DNA of 64,000 bases from Nocardia pseudobrasiliensis NBRC 108224. GTDB lineage: Bacteria; Actinomycetota; Actinomycetes; Mycobacteriales; Mycobacteriaceae. Position numbers and translations under genes: made by a program. Within the stretch, counting starts at the first letter, position 1, and every line of letters starts with the position of its first letter. The notes beneath the pieces are model-generated. The model did not search any database. It saw only the letters and a list, made by a program, of their open reading frames with translations, and was not told the DNA's origin. Positions 1 to 7,589 of the stretch are shown here, piece by piece. The stretch spans positions 1-64,000 of the forward strand of contig NZ_BDBS01000022.1 of the NCBI RefSeq assembly GCF_001613105.1. Reading direction: 5' to 3'.

Positions 1-659
1 TGCTGGCCGCGGCGGCCGCGCGCGGTATGGAGGTGGACGAGCTCGCCCGGCGGACCGCACAGCGCCGCGCGGACGCCGACGCCTTCACCGCGGCCTACGG
101 CCGCTACTGCTGGCCGGTGGACGGTCTGCGGGGCCTGCGCCTCGCGCCGTTCCAGATCCTGGCGGCCGAAGGCGCCAATCTCGCCGTGCGCGACCATGAT
201 TGGCATTTGGAGCGGCTGGATCGACTGGTCGCGGCCGATCCGGAACTGTTCACCGCGACGCGCCGGATGACCGTGACGCTGTCGGATCCGGACGCCGAGG
301 CCGCGGCGACGGCCTGGTGGACCGAGCTGACCGCGGCGGGCGGTGAGGGCATGGTCGTCAAACCGCTGGCCGCGCTGGTCACGGCCGAGGGTTCGCGCAG
401 ACTCGTGCAGCCGGGCGTGAAATGCCGTGGTCCGGAATATCTTCGGATCATCTACGGTCCGGAGTATCTGCACCCCGCCAATCTGGCGCGACTGCGGGTG
501 CGGGGGCTGGGCCGCAAACGCTCACTGGCCCTGCGGGAATACGCGCTCGGCCTGGAAGCGCTGGATCGCTTCGTCACCGGCGAACCGCTGTGGCGGGTGC
601 ACGAGGCCGTCTTCGCGGTGCTGGCCATGGAATCCGAGCCGGTCGATCCGCGACTGTAA
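1..659 (+). CDS. pnkp: polynucleotide kinase-phosphatase (Pnkp), C-terminal ligase/adenylyltransferase end, 5' truncated by window
   Basis: The frame is open from base 3, so this is the 3' end of a longer gene; about 219 codons are visible. The protein resembles the C-terminal ligase-like domain of bacterial Pnkp, the RNA-repair enzyme with kinase, phosphatase and adenylyltransferase domains that acts with Hen1 to heal cleaved tRNAs. Support comes from a motif IV-like EGMVVKPL, a motif V-like GVKCRG followed by RIIYGPEY, and the family-typical tail with GRKRSLALREYALGLEALDR and a closing SEPVDPRL. The kinase and phosphatase domains and the nucleotidyl lysine would lie upstream of the window. 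The stop codon directly abuts the stop of the convergent sensor kinase. An ATG at 27 is internal, not the start. Confidence 0.82.
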   Translation, partial: LAAAAARGMEVDELARRTAQRRADADAFTAAYGRYCWPVDGLRGLRLAPFQILAAEGANLAVRDHDWHLERLDRLVAADPELFTATRRMTVTLSDPDAEAAATAWWTELTAAGGEGMVVKPLAALVTAEGSRRLVQPGVKCRGPEYLRIIYGPEYLHPANLARLRVRGLGRKRSLALREYALGLEALDRFVTGEPLWRVHEAVFAVLAMESEPVDPRL

Positions 660-2135
660 TCAGTCCGCGCCCCGGGGCAGCACGACGGTGAAGGTGGCGC
701 CGTGGCCGAGTTCGCTTGTCACGCCGACCGTTCCGCCGTGCGCCCGCACCAGCGACCGCACGATCGACAGTCCCAGCCCGGTGCCGCCGCTGGCCCGGGT
801 GCGGGAGCTGTCGGTGCGGTAGAAGCGCTCGAAGACCCGGCCCGCGGCCTCCCGCGACAGGCCCGGCCCGGTATCGGCCACATCGATGCGCACCTGCTCG
901 GCGGCCGGGGTGAGCCGCACGGTGATCGGCGTACCGGGCGGGGTGTGAGAGATCGCGTTGCCGACGAGATTCATCAGCACCTGACGCAGCCGGTCGGCAT
1001 CACCGCGCACCTCCAAAGTGCCGACGCCCGGGGCGATGTCGAGGGCGATGGGGTGGGCCTGCTCGGCCATCGCGCGGGCGCTGTGCACCACCTCACCGGC
1101 CAGCGACAGCAGGTCCACCGGCGCCTGCTGCAGCGGTCGCTGGGCGTCGAGGCGGGCGAGCATGAGCAGATCCTCCACCAGCACACCCATCCGGGCGGCC
1201 TCGGCCTCGATCCGCTCGAGCACCTGCCGCGGATCCCGGCTCGCCCCTTGCCGATACAGCTCGGCGAAGCCGCGGATCGTCGTGAGCGGGGTGCGCAGTT
1301 CATGACTGGCGTCGGCGACGAAGCGGCGCATATTGGCCTCCGACTGCCGCGCCGCCTCCTCCGACGCCTCGGTCGCGGCGACGCCGTGCTGGATTCGGGT
1401 CAGCATGGCGTTGACCGAGCGGGCCAGATGGTCGACCTCGGTCTCCACCCCGCGCATCGGAACCCGCCGATGCAGATCCCCGGCGGCGATGGCCGCCGCC
1501 GTCTCCTCCACCTGCCGTAGCGGGCGCAGGCTGCGGCGCACCACGAAATAGCCCGCGACGGCCAGCAGTAGCAGCGCGGCAGAGCCGGTGACGATTTCGA
1601 AGAGGGTCAGGCGCGCGACGGTATCGCGATTATCGGTCAGCGGCAGCGCGATAACCGTGGAACCGTAGTCGTTGGCCACCGTCAGCACCCGCCAGCGCGT
1701 GGATCCGCCGTCGATCGAATCGACCGTGGCCGGACCCGGGCCGTCGAGTTCGGACAGATCGGGCGCGGATTTCTCCTTGCTCTCCAGATAGATCTCACCG
1801 TCGGGCAGGCTGCGCAATTCGTAGAACCGGTGCGGTTGTTCGCCGCCCAACGGGACAGCCTGCGGCGGCGTGGGCATATCGGCGGGCGCCAGGCGCGGAC
1901 CGGACGGGGTGTCGATCCGCTTCATCGGACGCGGCCTGGCCCAGTCGTGCGCGGCGTCGGCGAGCTGTTCGTCGGTGCGGGCGGTGAGCGATTTCGACAG
2001 CGCCGAGGTCACCGCGAAACCCGATGCGGCCAGCACGATTCCGACCAGGACGACCATGGCCAGCACCAGACCGACGCGCAACGGGATGGCCGCCACCCGC
2101 CGCCCGATACCGGCCCGGGCCGCCGCACTGATCAT
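660..2135 (-). CDS. two-component sensor histidine kinase, PhoR-like
   Basis: A 491-aa membrane histidine kinase. TM helices lie near residues 21-45 and 178-200 and bracket an extracytoplasmic sensor of about 130 residues. A HAMP domain follows (about 197-250), then a HisKA domain with the phospho-acceptor His278 in DASHELRTPLTTIRGFAELY. The HATPase_c domain shows an N-box (NLVGNAISH), DTGPGL and GGTGLGLSI. From memory, the N-terminus, HAMP and HisKA blocks resemble mycobacterial PhoR closely. No response regulator gene is adjacent: the upstream neighbour is a NUDIX hydrolase. It is therefore an orphan kinase here, and its partner, if PhoP-like, is elsewhere. TcrY/TrcS-type kinases are the alternative reading. 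Confidence 0.88.
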   Translation of the reverse strand: MISAAARAGIGRRVAAIPLRVGLVLAMVVLVGIVLAASGFAVTSALSKSLTARTDEQLADAAHDWARPRPMKRIDTPSGPRLAPADMPTPPQAVPLGGEQPHRFYELRSLPDGEIYLESKEKSAPDLSELDGPGPATVDSIDGGSTRWRVLTVANDYGSTVIALPLTDNRDTVARLTLFEIVTGSAALLLLAVAGYFVVRRSLRPLRQVEETAAAIAAGDLHRRVPMRGVETEVDHLARSVNAMLTRIQHGVAATEASEEAARQSEANMRRFVADASHELRTPLTTIRGFAELYRQGASRDPRQVLERIEAEAARMGVLVEDLLMLARLDAQRPLQQAPVDLLSLAGEVVHSARAMAEQAHPIALDIAPGVGTLEVRGDADRLRQVLMNLVGNAISHTPPGTPITVRLTPAAEQVRIDVADTGPGLSREAAGRVFERFYRTDSSRTRASGGTGLGLSIVRSLVRAHGGTVGVTSELGHGATFTVVLPRGAD

Positions 2136-2199
2136 CTGTCCATTTGTAGCGCCGGGCGCTGGGAGCGCACTGCGCGACCGCTGGGTGTTTCCTGAATTC

Positions 2200-2667
2200 T
2201 CAGTCCGCCGACAGCGCCGCGACCAGGCGATCGATCAGTGGCCGCTGGCCCGCGGACAGTTTCGCCCGCGCCGTCTCGGGATCGAACCACTCGGCCCGAT
2301 CGATCTCCGGGAACTGCTGCAGCCGCCCCGAACGCGGCGGCCACTCCATCTCGAAGGTTCCCGGTACCACTCGCGCGGTGTCGAGATCGCCCTCCACCGC
2401 CCACACCACGACCTGTTTGCGTCCGCTGCTGTAGCGCACCTCGCCCAGCGGCACCCACTCCCCCGCGGGCACCGGCAATCCGAGCTCCTCGGTGAACTCC
2501 CGCGCCGCGGCCGCCCGGGGCTGTTCCTCGTCGGGTTCGTACTCCCCCTTGGGAATCGACCACGCCCCATCGTCCTTGCGCGCCCACAGCGGACCGCCCA
2601 TATGACCGAGCAGCACCTCGATCTCGGGCCGGCGCCGATAGACCAGAACCCCAGCGCTGTATCTCAT
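2200..2667 (-). CDS. NUDIX hydrolase
   Basis: A 155-aa NUDIX protein with a complete Nudix box: Gly, five residues, Glu, seven residues, then REFTEELGL. It hydrolyses a nucleoside-diphosphate-linked substrate that cannot be deduced from sequence. The N-terminal SAGVLVYRRRPEIEVLLGHMGG, with GAWSIPKGEY before the box, is typical of actinobacterial NUDIX proteins of the diadenosine-polyphosphate hydrolase type. I start at the ATG at 2667 because MRYSAGVLVYRR begins right at the fold. A GTG at 2694 would add nine residues and overlap the stop of the upstream DUF4389 gene by four bases. Both genes point the same way and are probably co-transcribed. Confidence 0.85.
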   Translation of the reverse strand: MRYSAGVLVYRRRPEIEVLLGHMGGPLWARKDDGAWSIPKGEYEPDEEQPRAAAAREFTEELGLPVPAGEWVPLGEVRYSSGRKQVVVWAVEGDLDTARVVPGTFEMEWPPRSGRLQQFPEIDRAEWFDPETARAKLSAGQRPLIDRLVAALSAD

Positions 2668-2690
2668 GCGAGCAGTCTGCCCGACCCGGC

Positions 2691-3482
2691 TCACGGGATC
2701 TGCGCGGTGATCTCCGAGGAGTCGTCGTCGCCGGTGTCGGTCGACGACACGGTGGTGCTGGTGATGTCGGCGATGATTCCCAGGATCAGGAACACCACCA
2801 GCAGGACCCGTCCCGCGGTCGACACCAGCAGCGGACGGGTCGGCGAGGCGAGCGCCTGCCCCGGCATCGGCGCGGTATCACCGAAGAGGCCCCACGGATA
2901 GGCCGGGGTCAGCATGTACACATACGAGGTCGTGCGCAAATGAATCCGCAGCCCCGCGCTCGACGCCTCGAACAGCGCCCGCGGCTGCCGCCCGAGAATC
3001 AGCGTCACCAACCAGACGATCACCGCCGCGGCCGACCACCCCGCGTACAGCAGATTGGTCACCAGCAGCATCGGCAACGCCAGCAGCAACCGGAAGAACA
3101 CGGCCAGCCGATTCAGCCGCGTCGGAGCCGGAAACCACACCCGCACCGGATATTCCGCGGGCGCGGTATCGAAGGTGAACGGCGGATACCGATCCACCAC
3201 CAGCAACACATACGCCACCACCCGCGCCTCATAGGCCACGATGCTGCGCAACAGTTCCCCGCACCAATCCGGCAACCGCCCCGTCACCAAGGCCGCGAAC
3301 CACCCAACGATCACCACCACGGTCGCGACGATCTGCAACAACCACACGGCGATCAGCTGCGGAATCGCCAGCAGCAACCGCAAGAACACCGTCCACCGCC
3401 GCTGCGGCTCGGGCGCGAAAATATCCACTTCCACCGGGTCGGGCGACTCGGCCACATACAACGGTTCCGACGGTGCTGTCAT
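2691..3482 (-). CDS. DUF4389 family membrane protein
   Basis: A 263-aa protein with paired hydrophobic blocks typical of DUF4389. The first is RWTVFLRLLLAIPQLIAVWL with the following hydrophobic stretch; a second similar block starts near RLNRLAVFFRLLLALPMLLV, so the family motif is duplicated. A last TM segment sits near the C-terminus, followed by an acidic Asp/Ser-rich tail. No enzymatic motif is visible and the role is unknown. I place the start at the ATG at 3482; upstream in-frame codons run through tRNA-Pro and cannot be coding. The stop lies next to the NUDIX start. Confidence 0.82.
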   Translation of the reverse strand: MTAPSEPLYVAESPDPVEVDIFAPEPQRRWTVFLRLLLAIPQLIAVWLLQIVATVVVIVGWFAALVTGRLPDWCGELLRSIVAYEARVVAYVLLVVDRYPPFTFDTAPAEYPVRVWFPAPTRLNRLAVFFRLLLALPMLLVTNLLYAGWSAAAVIVWLVTLILGRQPRALFEASSAGLRIHLRTTSYVYMLTPAYPWGLFGDTAPMPGQALASPTRPLLVSTAGRVLLVVFLILGIIADITSTTVSSTDTGDDDSSEITAQIP

Positions 3483-3556
3483 AGCTGCCCACGCTAGGCA
3501 ATCGATCAGCAAATCCGACCGACCCACGCCGAGGCGGATCGGGAAGGAATTTCGAG

Positions 3557-3630
3557 TCGGGGTGACAGGATTTGAACCTGCGACCCTCCGCTCCCAAAGC
3601 GGATGCGCTACCAAGCTGCGCTACACCCCG
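3557..3630 (-). tRNA. tRNA-Pro (anticodon TGG)
   Basis: Read on the minus strand, a 74-nt cloverleaf. The acceptor stem CGGGGTG pairs with CACCCCG, the anticodon stem TCCGC pairs with GCGGA around the loop TTTGGGA, and the T-arm contains GGTTCAAATCC. The anticodon is TGG. CCA is not encoded. It lies 18 nt from the neighbouring tRNA-Gly and was probably co-transcribed with it. Confidence 0.95.
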
Positions 3631-3648
3631 ATACCCCGGAGGGGTCAG

Positions 3649-3719
<71 letters not shown>

Positions 3720-4125
3720 AGGCATACGACACCGATGGGATCGCCATGATGTCGTCTGCGGATCAGACTGTACCGAATCCCGCTTCCGAAACGCCAATCG
3801 GGCTGGACCCGGCGGTGCCATCGGCGCGTCGAGGGCGACACGCGAACACGCCAGTGGGCGACACACCGGAACTGGTGTAACACCACTGGTAGGCAAGCGA
3901 TCTCATTGCCGATCGCCATTCGCGAGACATCGGAACAGGTTGCAAAACATCGATTTCCGGTGTCGGGTGGCTTGCTAGGATCCTTTTTGCCGGACGGGGG
4001 TATCTGGAAAGGGGGCGGTGAGCGTGCGCCGATGGTGTACAGGACCGCATAGCAGTGAGCACGATCCGGAGGGTGTGACCGGCAAAGGCGCCGGTTTCGA
4101 CGACGTCTGCGCGGGGTGAGCGCAG
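3720..4125. other. intergenic region between tRNA-Gly and the diguanylate cyclase
   Basis: About 400 bases with no convincing gene. Visible features are a 13-bp palindrome (TGGTGT-A-ACACCA, 3873-3885) flanked at a distance by CCAGTG (3851-3856) and CACTGG (3884-3889), a T-run at 3983-3988, and a small hairpin with arms ACCGGC/GCCGGT at 4078-4095, about 30 nt before the downstream start codon. The region should hold the tRNA promoter on the minus strand and the promoter of the GGDEF gene on the plus strand. I could not assign a riboswitch to it. Confidence 0.5.
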
Positions 4126-5097
4126 ATGCCCGCCGAACTCGACGCACAAACCGCCGCGGCCAAGGCCGCGACCACACGGGACTGGGTACGCGCCGTCTAC
4201 ACCGGCAGCGGCCTGACCGTCCCGCCCGAACACCTCGAGCGGGTGTTCGCCGTCATCATCGATGAATTGCTGGATCTGGCCGGATCCGAACCGTTTCCGT
4301 TGCAGGCCGCCCGCGCGATCGGCCATCGCCTGGCCGAGACGCCGTTCGACCGCACCCGCATGCTCGCCCCGGCCACCCGGGCACTGCTGGGATTCGCACC
4401 GGGCGAACCGGGTTCGCTGGTGGCGACCCGCTGGCCGTTCGTGGCCAGCCAGGCCATCGACGCCTACGCCGAGGCGCTGCAGCAGCGGGCCCTGGCCCAG
4501 CAGCACCGCAGCATGTCCGAGGCCGTCTCGGTGCGCGTGCAGGAGATCGCGGCCCTGCAGAACCGGCTACGCCACGAGGCCACCCACGACGCGCTGACCG
4601 ATCTGGCCAACCGCTCGCTGCTACAGGAACGAGTGCGGCTGATGGCCACCGACCGCTCGCGCGGGGTCGGGCTGCTGCTGATCGATCTGGACGACTTCAA
4701 GCAGATCAACGACGGCTTCGGTCATGCCGTCGGCGACGAGGTGCTGGTCGAGATCTCGCGTCGGCTGCGCGCGGCCTGCCCGGACGAAACGGTCGTATGC
4801 CGTTACGGCGGTGACGAATTCGTGCTCGCCCTGCCCGCCGGGCGCAACACCCTGGGCGAGGTGGCTCGGCGCGTGCTCGCGGCGCTGCACGATCCGGTGC
4901 GCACCGCGGCCGGTCCGGTGCCGGTCTCGGCCAGTGTGGGCACGGCGTTCTGTCCGGCCGAGCGCACCTGCGACTTCTCCGATCTGCTGCGCAATGCCGA
5001 CCGCGCGATGTATTCGGCCAAGACGGCGGGTAAGCGTCGCTTCGCGCTGTCGGAGATCGGCGGCGAACCGTGCTATGACGCCGCGGTGGCCGGATAA
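4126..5097 (+). CDS. diguanylate cyclase (GGDEF domain protein)
   Basis: A 323-aa soluble protein. Residues 1-135 form an uncharacterised helical region, followed by a short linker that looks coiled-coil-like, then a GGDEF domain from about residue 150. The active-site motif GGDEF is intact at residues 228-232, and the metal-binding region reads LLLIDLDDFKQINDGFGHAVGD. Cyclic di-GMP synthesis from two GTP is therefore expected in the cytoplasm. The product-inhibition I-site (RxxD just before GGDEF) is not preserved; the aligned stretch reads PDETVVCRY. No EAL domain or TM helix is present. The start is the ATG after GAGCGCAG. What the N-terminal region senses is unknown. Confidence 0.88.
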   Translation: MPAELDAQTAAAKAATTRDWVRAVYTGSGLTVPPEHLERVFAVIIDELLDLAGSEPFPLQAARAIGHRLAETPFDRTRMLAPATRALLGFAPGEPGSLVATRWPFVASQAIDAYAEALQQRALAQQHRSMSEAVSVRVQEIAALQNRLRHEATHDALTDLANRSLLQERVRLMATDRSRGVGLLLIDLDDFKQINDGFGHAVGDEVLVEISRRLRAACPDETVVCRYGGDEFVLALPAGRNTLGEVARRVLAALHDPVRTAAGPVPVSASVGTAFCPAERTCDFSDLLRNADRAMYSAKTAGKRRFALSEIGGEPCYDAAVAG

Positions 5098-5141
5098 GTC
5101 GCAATCGTCCGGTTATCCGGCGACCGCGTACGCTTGTCGAT

Positions 5142-5969
5142 GTGTCGCTTCTGCTGATCCTTCTGGTCGTCGTGCTGATCGTCTTCGTGGCGGTGGTCTT
5201 CGCCGGTAGGTCCTCGCGCAATCGCGAGGCCGCCCAGCTCGCCGACGCCAAGGCCGACGCGCGTCGGCTCATCGAACGGCTCGGCGGTCAGGTCTACAAC
5301 CTGGCCGGTTCCGACGCCGCCTCCAAACAAGCCCTGGCCGACGCCGGTGAGCGGCTCAACGCCGCCGGCTCCCAGATCGAGCAGGCGACCACGGTCGCGC
5401 AGGCTCGCCTGGCCAAGGAGACCGCGGTCGAGGGGCTGTACTACATTCGCGCCGCCCGCACGGCCATGGGCCTGGATCCGGGCCCCGCGATCCCCGAGCT
5501 CGACGGCCAGAACGCCGCGGGCCGGGTCACCGAGGATCGGCGCATCGACTACGACGGTCGTACCATCGAGGCCTCCCCCGAGCCGTCCCCGCAAACCCCC
5601 AACTACTACCCCGGCGGCCGCGTCGCGGGCCGCCCGGTTCCGGCCGGCTGGTACTCCGAACCCTGGTGGAAGACAGCACTGGTCGCGGGCGCCTGGGGCG
5701 TCGGCTCGGTCCTGCTGTTCGACGCCCTCTTCAGCGGCATGTCCGGTGTCGCCTACGGCGCCACCGGATTCGAAAGCGGCTACGGCGACGGCTATGACGC
5801 CGGCTTCGAGGCCGGACAGGATTCGCTACAGGGCGCCTACGACTCCGGCGACTTCGGCGGCGACCAGGGCGGCTTCGACAGCGGCAGCGGCGATTTCGGC
5901 GGCGGCTTCGACGGCGGCGGGTTCGATGGTGGTTTCGACGGCGGCGGCGGGTTCGACGGCGGATTCTGA
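5142..5969 (+). CDS. membrane-anchored protein with DUF1542-like region and Gly/Asp/Phe-rich tail
   Basis: A 275-aa protein from a GTG start. Residues 1-21 are a hydrophobic anchor, followed by an Ala/Asp/Lys-rich helical region of about 80 residues resembling actinobacterial DUF1542-annotated proteins. A second hydrophobic stretch comes after WWKTALVAGAWGVGS. The last 80 residues are a low-complexity tail of repeated GDFGG, FDGGG and FDGGF units, ending in GGF. Such tails occur in membrane proteins that have an exposed cell-surface or phase-separating segment, but no function is established. It lies 44 bases after the diguanylate cyclase on the same strand and may be co-transcribed. Confidence 0.75.
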   Translation: MSLLLILLVVVLIVFVAVVFAGRSSRNREAAQLADAKADARRLIERLGGQVYNLAGSDAASKQALADAGERLNAAGSQIEQATTVAQARLAKETAVEGLYYIRAARTAMGLDPGPAIPELDGQNAAGRVTEDRRIDYDGRTIEASPEPSPQTPNYYPGGRVAGRPVPAGWYSEPWWKTALVAGAWGVGSVLLFDALFSGMSGVAYGATGFESGYGDGYDAGFEAGQDSLQGAYDSGDFGGDQGGFDSGSGDFGGGFDGGGFDGGFDGGGGFDGGF

Positions 5970-6014
5970 CCACCTGCGCTGACACGCCTCCGCCCGATAG
6001 ACTGGGCACGGTCT

Positions 6015-6028
6015 AGTCTGTCCAGACT
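6015..6028. promoter_or_regulatory. inverted repeat AGTCTG-TC-CAGACT ahead of the antitoxin remnant
   Basis: A perfect 6-bp inverted repeat with a 2-base spacer, 15 bases upstream of the first codon of the Phd-like remnant. Type II antitoxin genes are normally autorepressed through short palindromes at this place, so this is probably the fossil operator. That reading is inferred from position only. Confidence 0.4.
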
Positions 6029-6043
6029 TCGGCGGAGGATCAG

Positions 6044-6175
6044 GTCAACAAGAAGAACTGGCAGGTCCAGGAGGCCAAGCAACGGTTCAGTGAGTTGATC
6101 ACCCGCAACATCAAAGATGTCGCTCACTGCGGCATCGCCGTTCTCAATCCATTCGATCCGAATCAACTCGGCTGA
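6044..6175 (+). pseudogene. truncated Phd/YefM-type antitoxin remnant
   Basis: A 43-codon open stretch beginning VNKKNWQVQEAKQRFSELI, the unmistakable N-terminal signature of Phd/YefM antitoxins (W-x-V-x-EAK-x-RFSEL). A strong ribosome site GGAGGA (6034-6039) lies 4 bases before it, but the codon at the start position is GTC, so the initiator seems to have mutated. The sequence loses antitoxin similarity after DVAHCGIAVLNP and stops after about half the usual length, running 13 bases into the 3' end of the convergent nei gene. No toxin gene follows. This looks like a dying toxin-antitoxin locus. Confidence 0.55.
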
Positions 6176-6978
6176 CAGGCCGGACACCAGAACAGGTTTC
6201 GGCCCTCGAGCACCGTGTGGAGCACCGTCGAGCCGCATACCCGGCAGGGTTCGCCGACGCGGCGGTAGACATACGTGCGGGGGCGGTCGGTCGCGTAGGA
6301 GGGTGCGCCGTGGTCGTGTTCCGGACGGACCACGTGCATCTTTCCCCGGCGGACGCCGATGCGCATCAGCTCGACAAGGTCGGTCCACAGGGCGTCCCAT
6401 TCGGTGCGGGACAGGGACTTTCCCGTTCGCTGCGGTGAGATGCCGTGGCGGAACAGCAGTTCCGCGCGGTACACATTGCCCACCCCGGCCACCACCGACT
6501 GATCCATCAGCAACGCGCCGATCGAACGACCGGACCGGCTGATTCGCTGCCAGGCGCGGTCGGGATCGGCGTCGCGGCGCAATGGATCCGGGCCCAGCCG
6601 CGCGGTGAGCGCCTCCACCTCGGGCTCGCGCAGCACCTCGCACGCGGTCGGCCCGCGCAGGTCGGTTCCGTACACCGCCGCGTCCGCGCGCCCGGACCCG
6701 ATCATGCGCATCCGCACCTGGCCGACCGGATCACCCAGCGGCGCAGGCGATTCGGTGAAGGCACCGTACAGCCCGAGATGTACGTGCACGATCAGCCCGG
6801 AGTCGTACCGGTGCAACAGATGTTTCCCCCACGCCTCGGCCCCGACCAGCACCCGCCCGTCCACCAGCGCCGCCCCCTCGGCGAACCGCCCCTGCGGACT
6901 GGACACCCGCACAACGCCCCCGGCGAAGCGCTCGGTGTGCAACTTCGCCAGCCGATGCAGCGTGTGACCTTCGGGCAC
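6163..6978 (-). CDS. nei: Fpg/Nei-family DNA glycosylase (endonuclease VIII)
   Basis: A 271-aa bifunctional DNA glycosylase/AP lyase that removes oxidised bases in base-excision repair. After loss of the initiator, Pro and Glu of PEGHTLHRL are the catalytic nucleophile and acid. The C-terminal zinc finger is complete: CRVC, 16 residues, CPAC. A helix-two-turn-helix segment includes SVVAGVGNVYRAELLF. I choose the GTG at 6978 because catalysis needs Pro as residue 2 and GAGGGAGGG lies just upstream. It follows rpiB on the same strand, as nei (Rv2464c) follows rpiB in M. tuberculosis. The 3' end overlaps the antitoxin remnant. Confidence 0.92.
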   Translation of the reverse strand: MPEGHTLHRLAKLHTERFAGGVVRVSSPQGRFAEGAALVDGRVLVGAEAWGKHLLHRYDSGLIVHVHLGLYGAFTESPAPLGDPVGQVRMRMIGSGRADAAVYGTDLRGPTACEVLREPEVEALTARLGPDPLRRDADPDRAWQRISRSGRSIGALLMDQSVVAGVGNVYRAELLFRHGISPQRTGKSLSRTEWDALWTDLVELMRIGVRRGKMHVVRPEHDHGAPSYATDRPRTYVYRRVGEPCRVCGSTVLHTVLEGRNLFWCPACQPS

Positions 6979-6999
6979 GGACCCTCCCTCGTACGAAAC

Positions 7000-7028
7000 A
7001 GCCGCACTCCCCGGAAGGAAGTGCGGCT
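7000..7028 (-). terminator. hairpin between rpiB and nei
   Basis: A perfect 9-bp stem (AGCCGCACT/AGTGCGGCT) with an 11-nt loop, 12 bases after the rpiB stop and followed by GTTTC on the minus strand. It is probably a terminator or attenuating hairpin that lowers expression of nei relative to rpiB. The U-tract is weak. Confidence 0.55.
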
Positions 7029-7040
7029 GCGGTGTTTTCG

Positions 7041-7511
7041 TCAGTTCGGCAGGGCGGGGGCCTCGCCGGTGCGCTCGTACTCCGCGATGATGTCGATCCG
7101 GCGCTGGTGGCGCGCCTCCTCCGACCACGGGGTGGCGATGAAGGCGTCGATGATGGCCAGCGCCTCCTCCACCGAATGCATGCGGCCGCCGATGCCCATC
7201 AGCTGCGCGTTGTTGTGCTGACGGGCCAGCTGGGCGGTCTCCACGCTCCAGGCCAGCGCGCAGCGCGCGCCGGGAACCTTGTTGGCCGCGATCTGCTCGC
7301 CGTTGCCGCTGCCGCCGAACACGATGCCCAGGCTGCCCTCGTCGGCCACGACGCGACGGGCGGCATCGATGCAGAATGCCGGGTAGTCGTCGACGGCGTC
7401 GTATTCGTGGGCTCCGCAGTCGACAACCTCGTGACCCGCCTGCTTCAGGTGGTCCTTGACGTGGTTCTTCAGTTCGAATCCGGCATGATCGGCACCCAGG
7501 TATACGCGCAT
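7041..7511 (-). CDS. rpiB: ribose-5-phosphate isomerase B
   Basis: A 156-aa enzyme that interconverts ribose 5-phosphate and ribulose 5-phosphate in the pentose phosphate pathway. The sequence carries the RpiB/LacAB hallmarks: MRVYLGADHAGFELK at the N-terminus, the phosphate-binding GGSGNGEQIAANKVPGARCA and the HNNAQLMGIGGR segment. Glu of NGEQ and His of RQHNNAQ match residues assigned to catalysis in the M. tuberculosis enzyme. The start is the ATG at 7511; the upstream extension of the frame is not conserved. It is divergent from the M48 peptidase and upstream of nei. Confidence 0.95.
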   Translation of the reverse strand: MRVYLGADHAGFELKNHVKDHLKQAGHEVVDCGAHEYDAVDDYPAFCIDAARRVVADEGSLGIVFGGSGNGEQIAANKVPGARCALAWSVETAQLARQHNNAQLMGIGGRMHSVEEALAIIDAFIATPWSEEARHQRRIDIIAEYERTGEAPALPN

Positions 7512-7589
7512 GGCACCAGATTGTGTCAGGCGGGTATCGAACGGTTCGCTTCGGGATGACACCCCGTAGCGATCATTAGAGTTTCACCC

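Noticed and set aside
4020-4125. Riboswitch before the diguanylate cyclase
   Set aside because: One small stem (ACCGGC/GCCGGT) and purine-rich segments, but no match to a c-di-GMP or other known aptamer that I can recognise.
5731-6009. Arg-rich open frame antisense to the Gly/Asp/Phe-rich tail
   Set aside because: An artefact of the repeated GGC/GAC codons read backwards.
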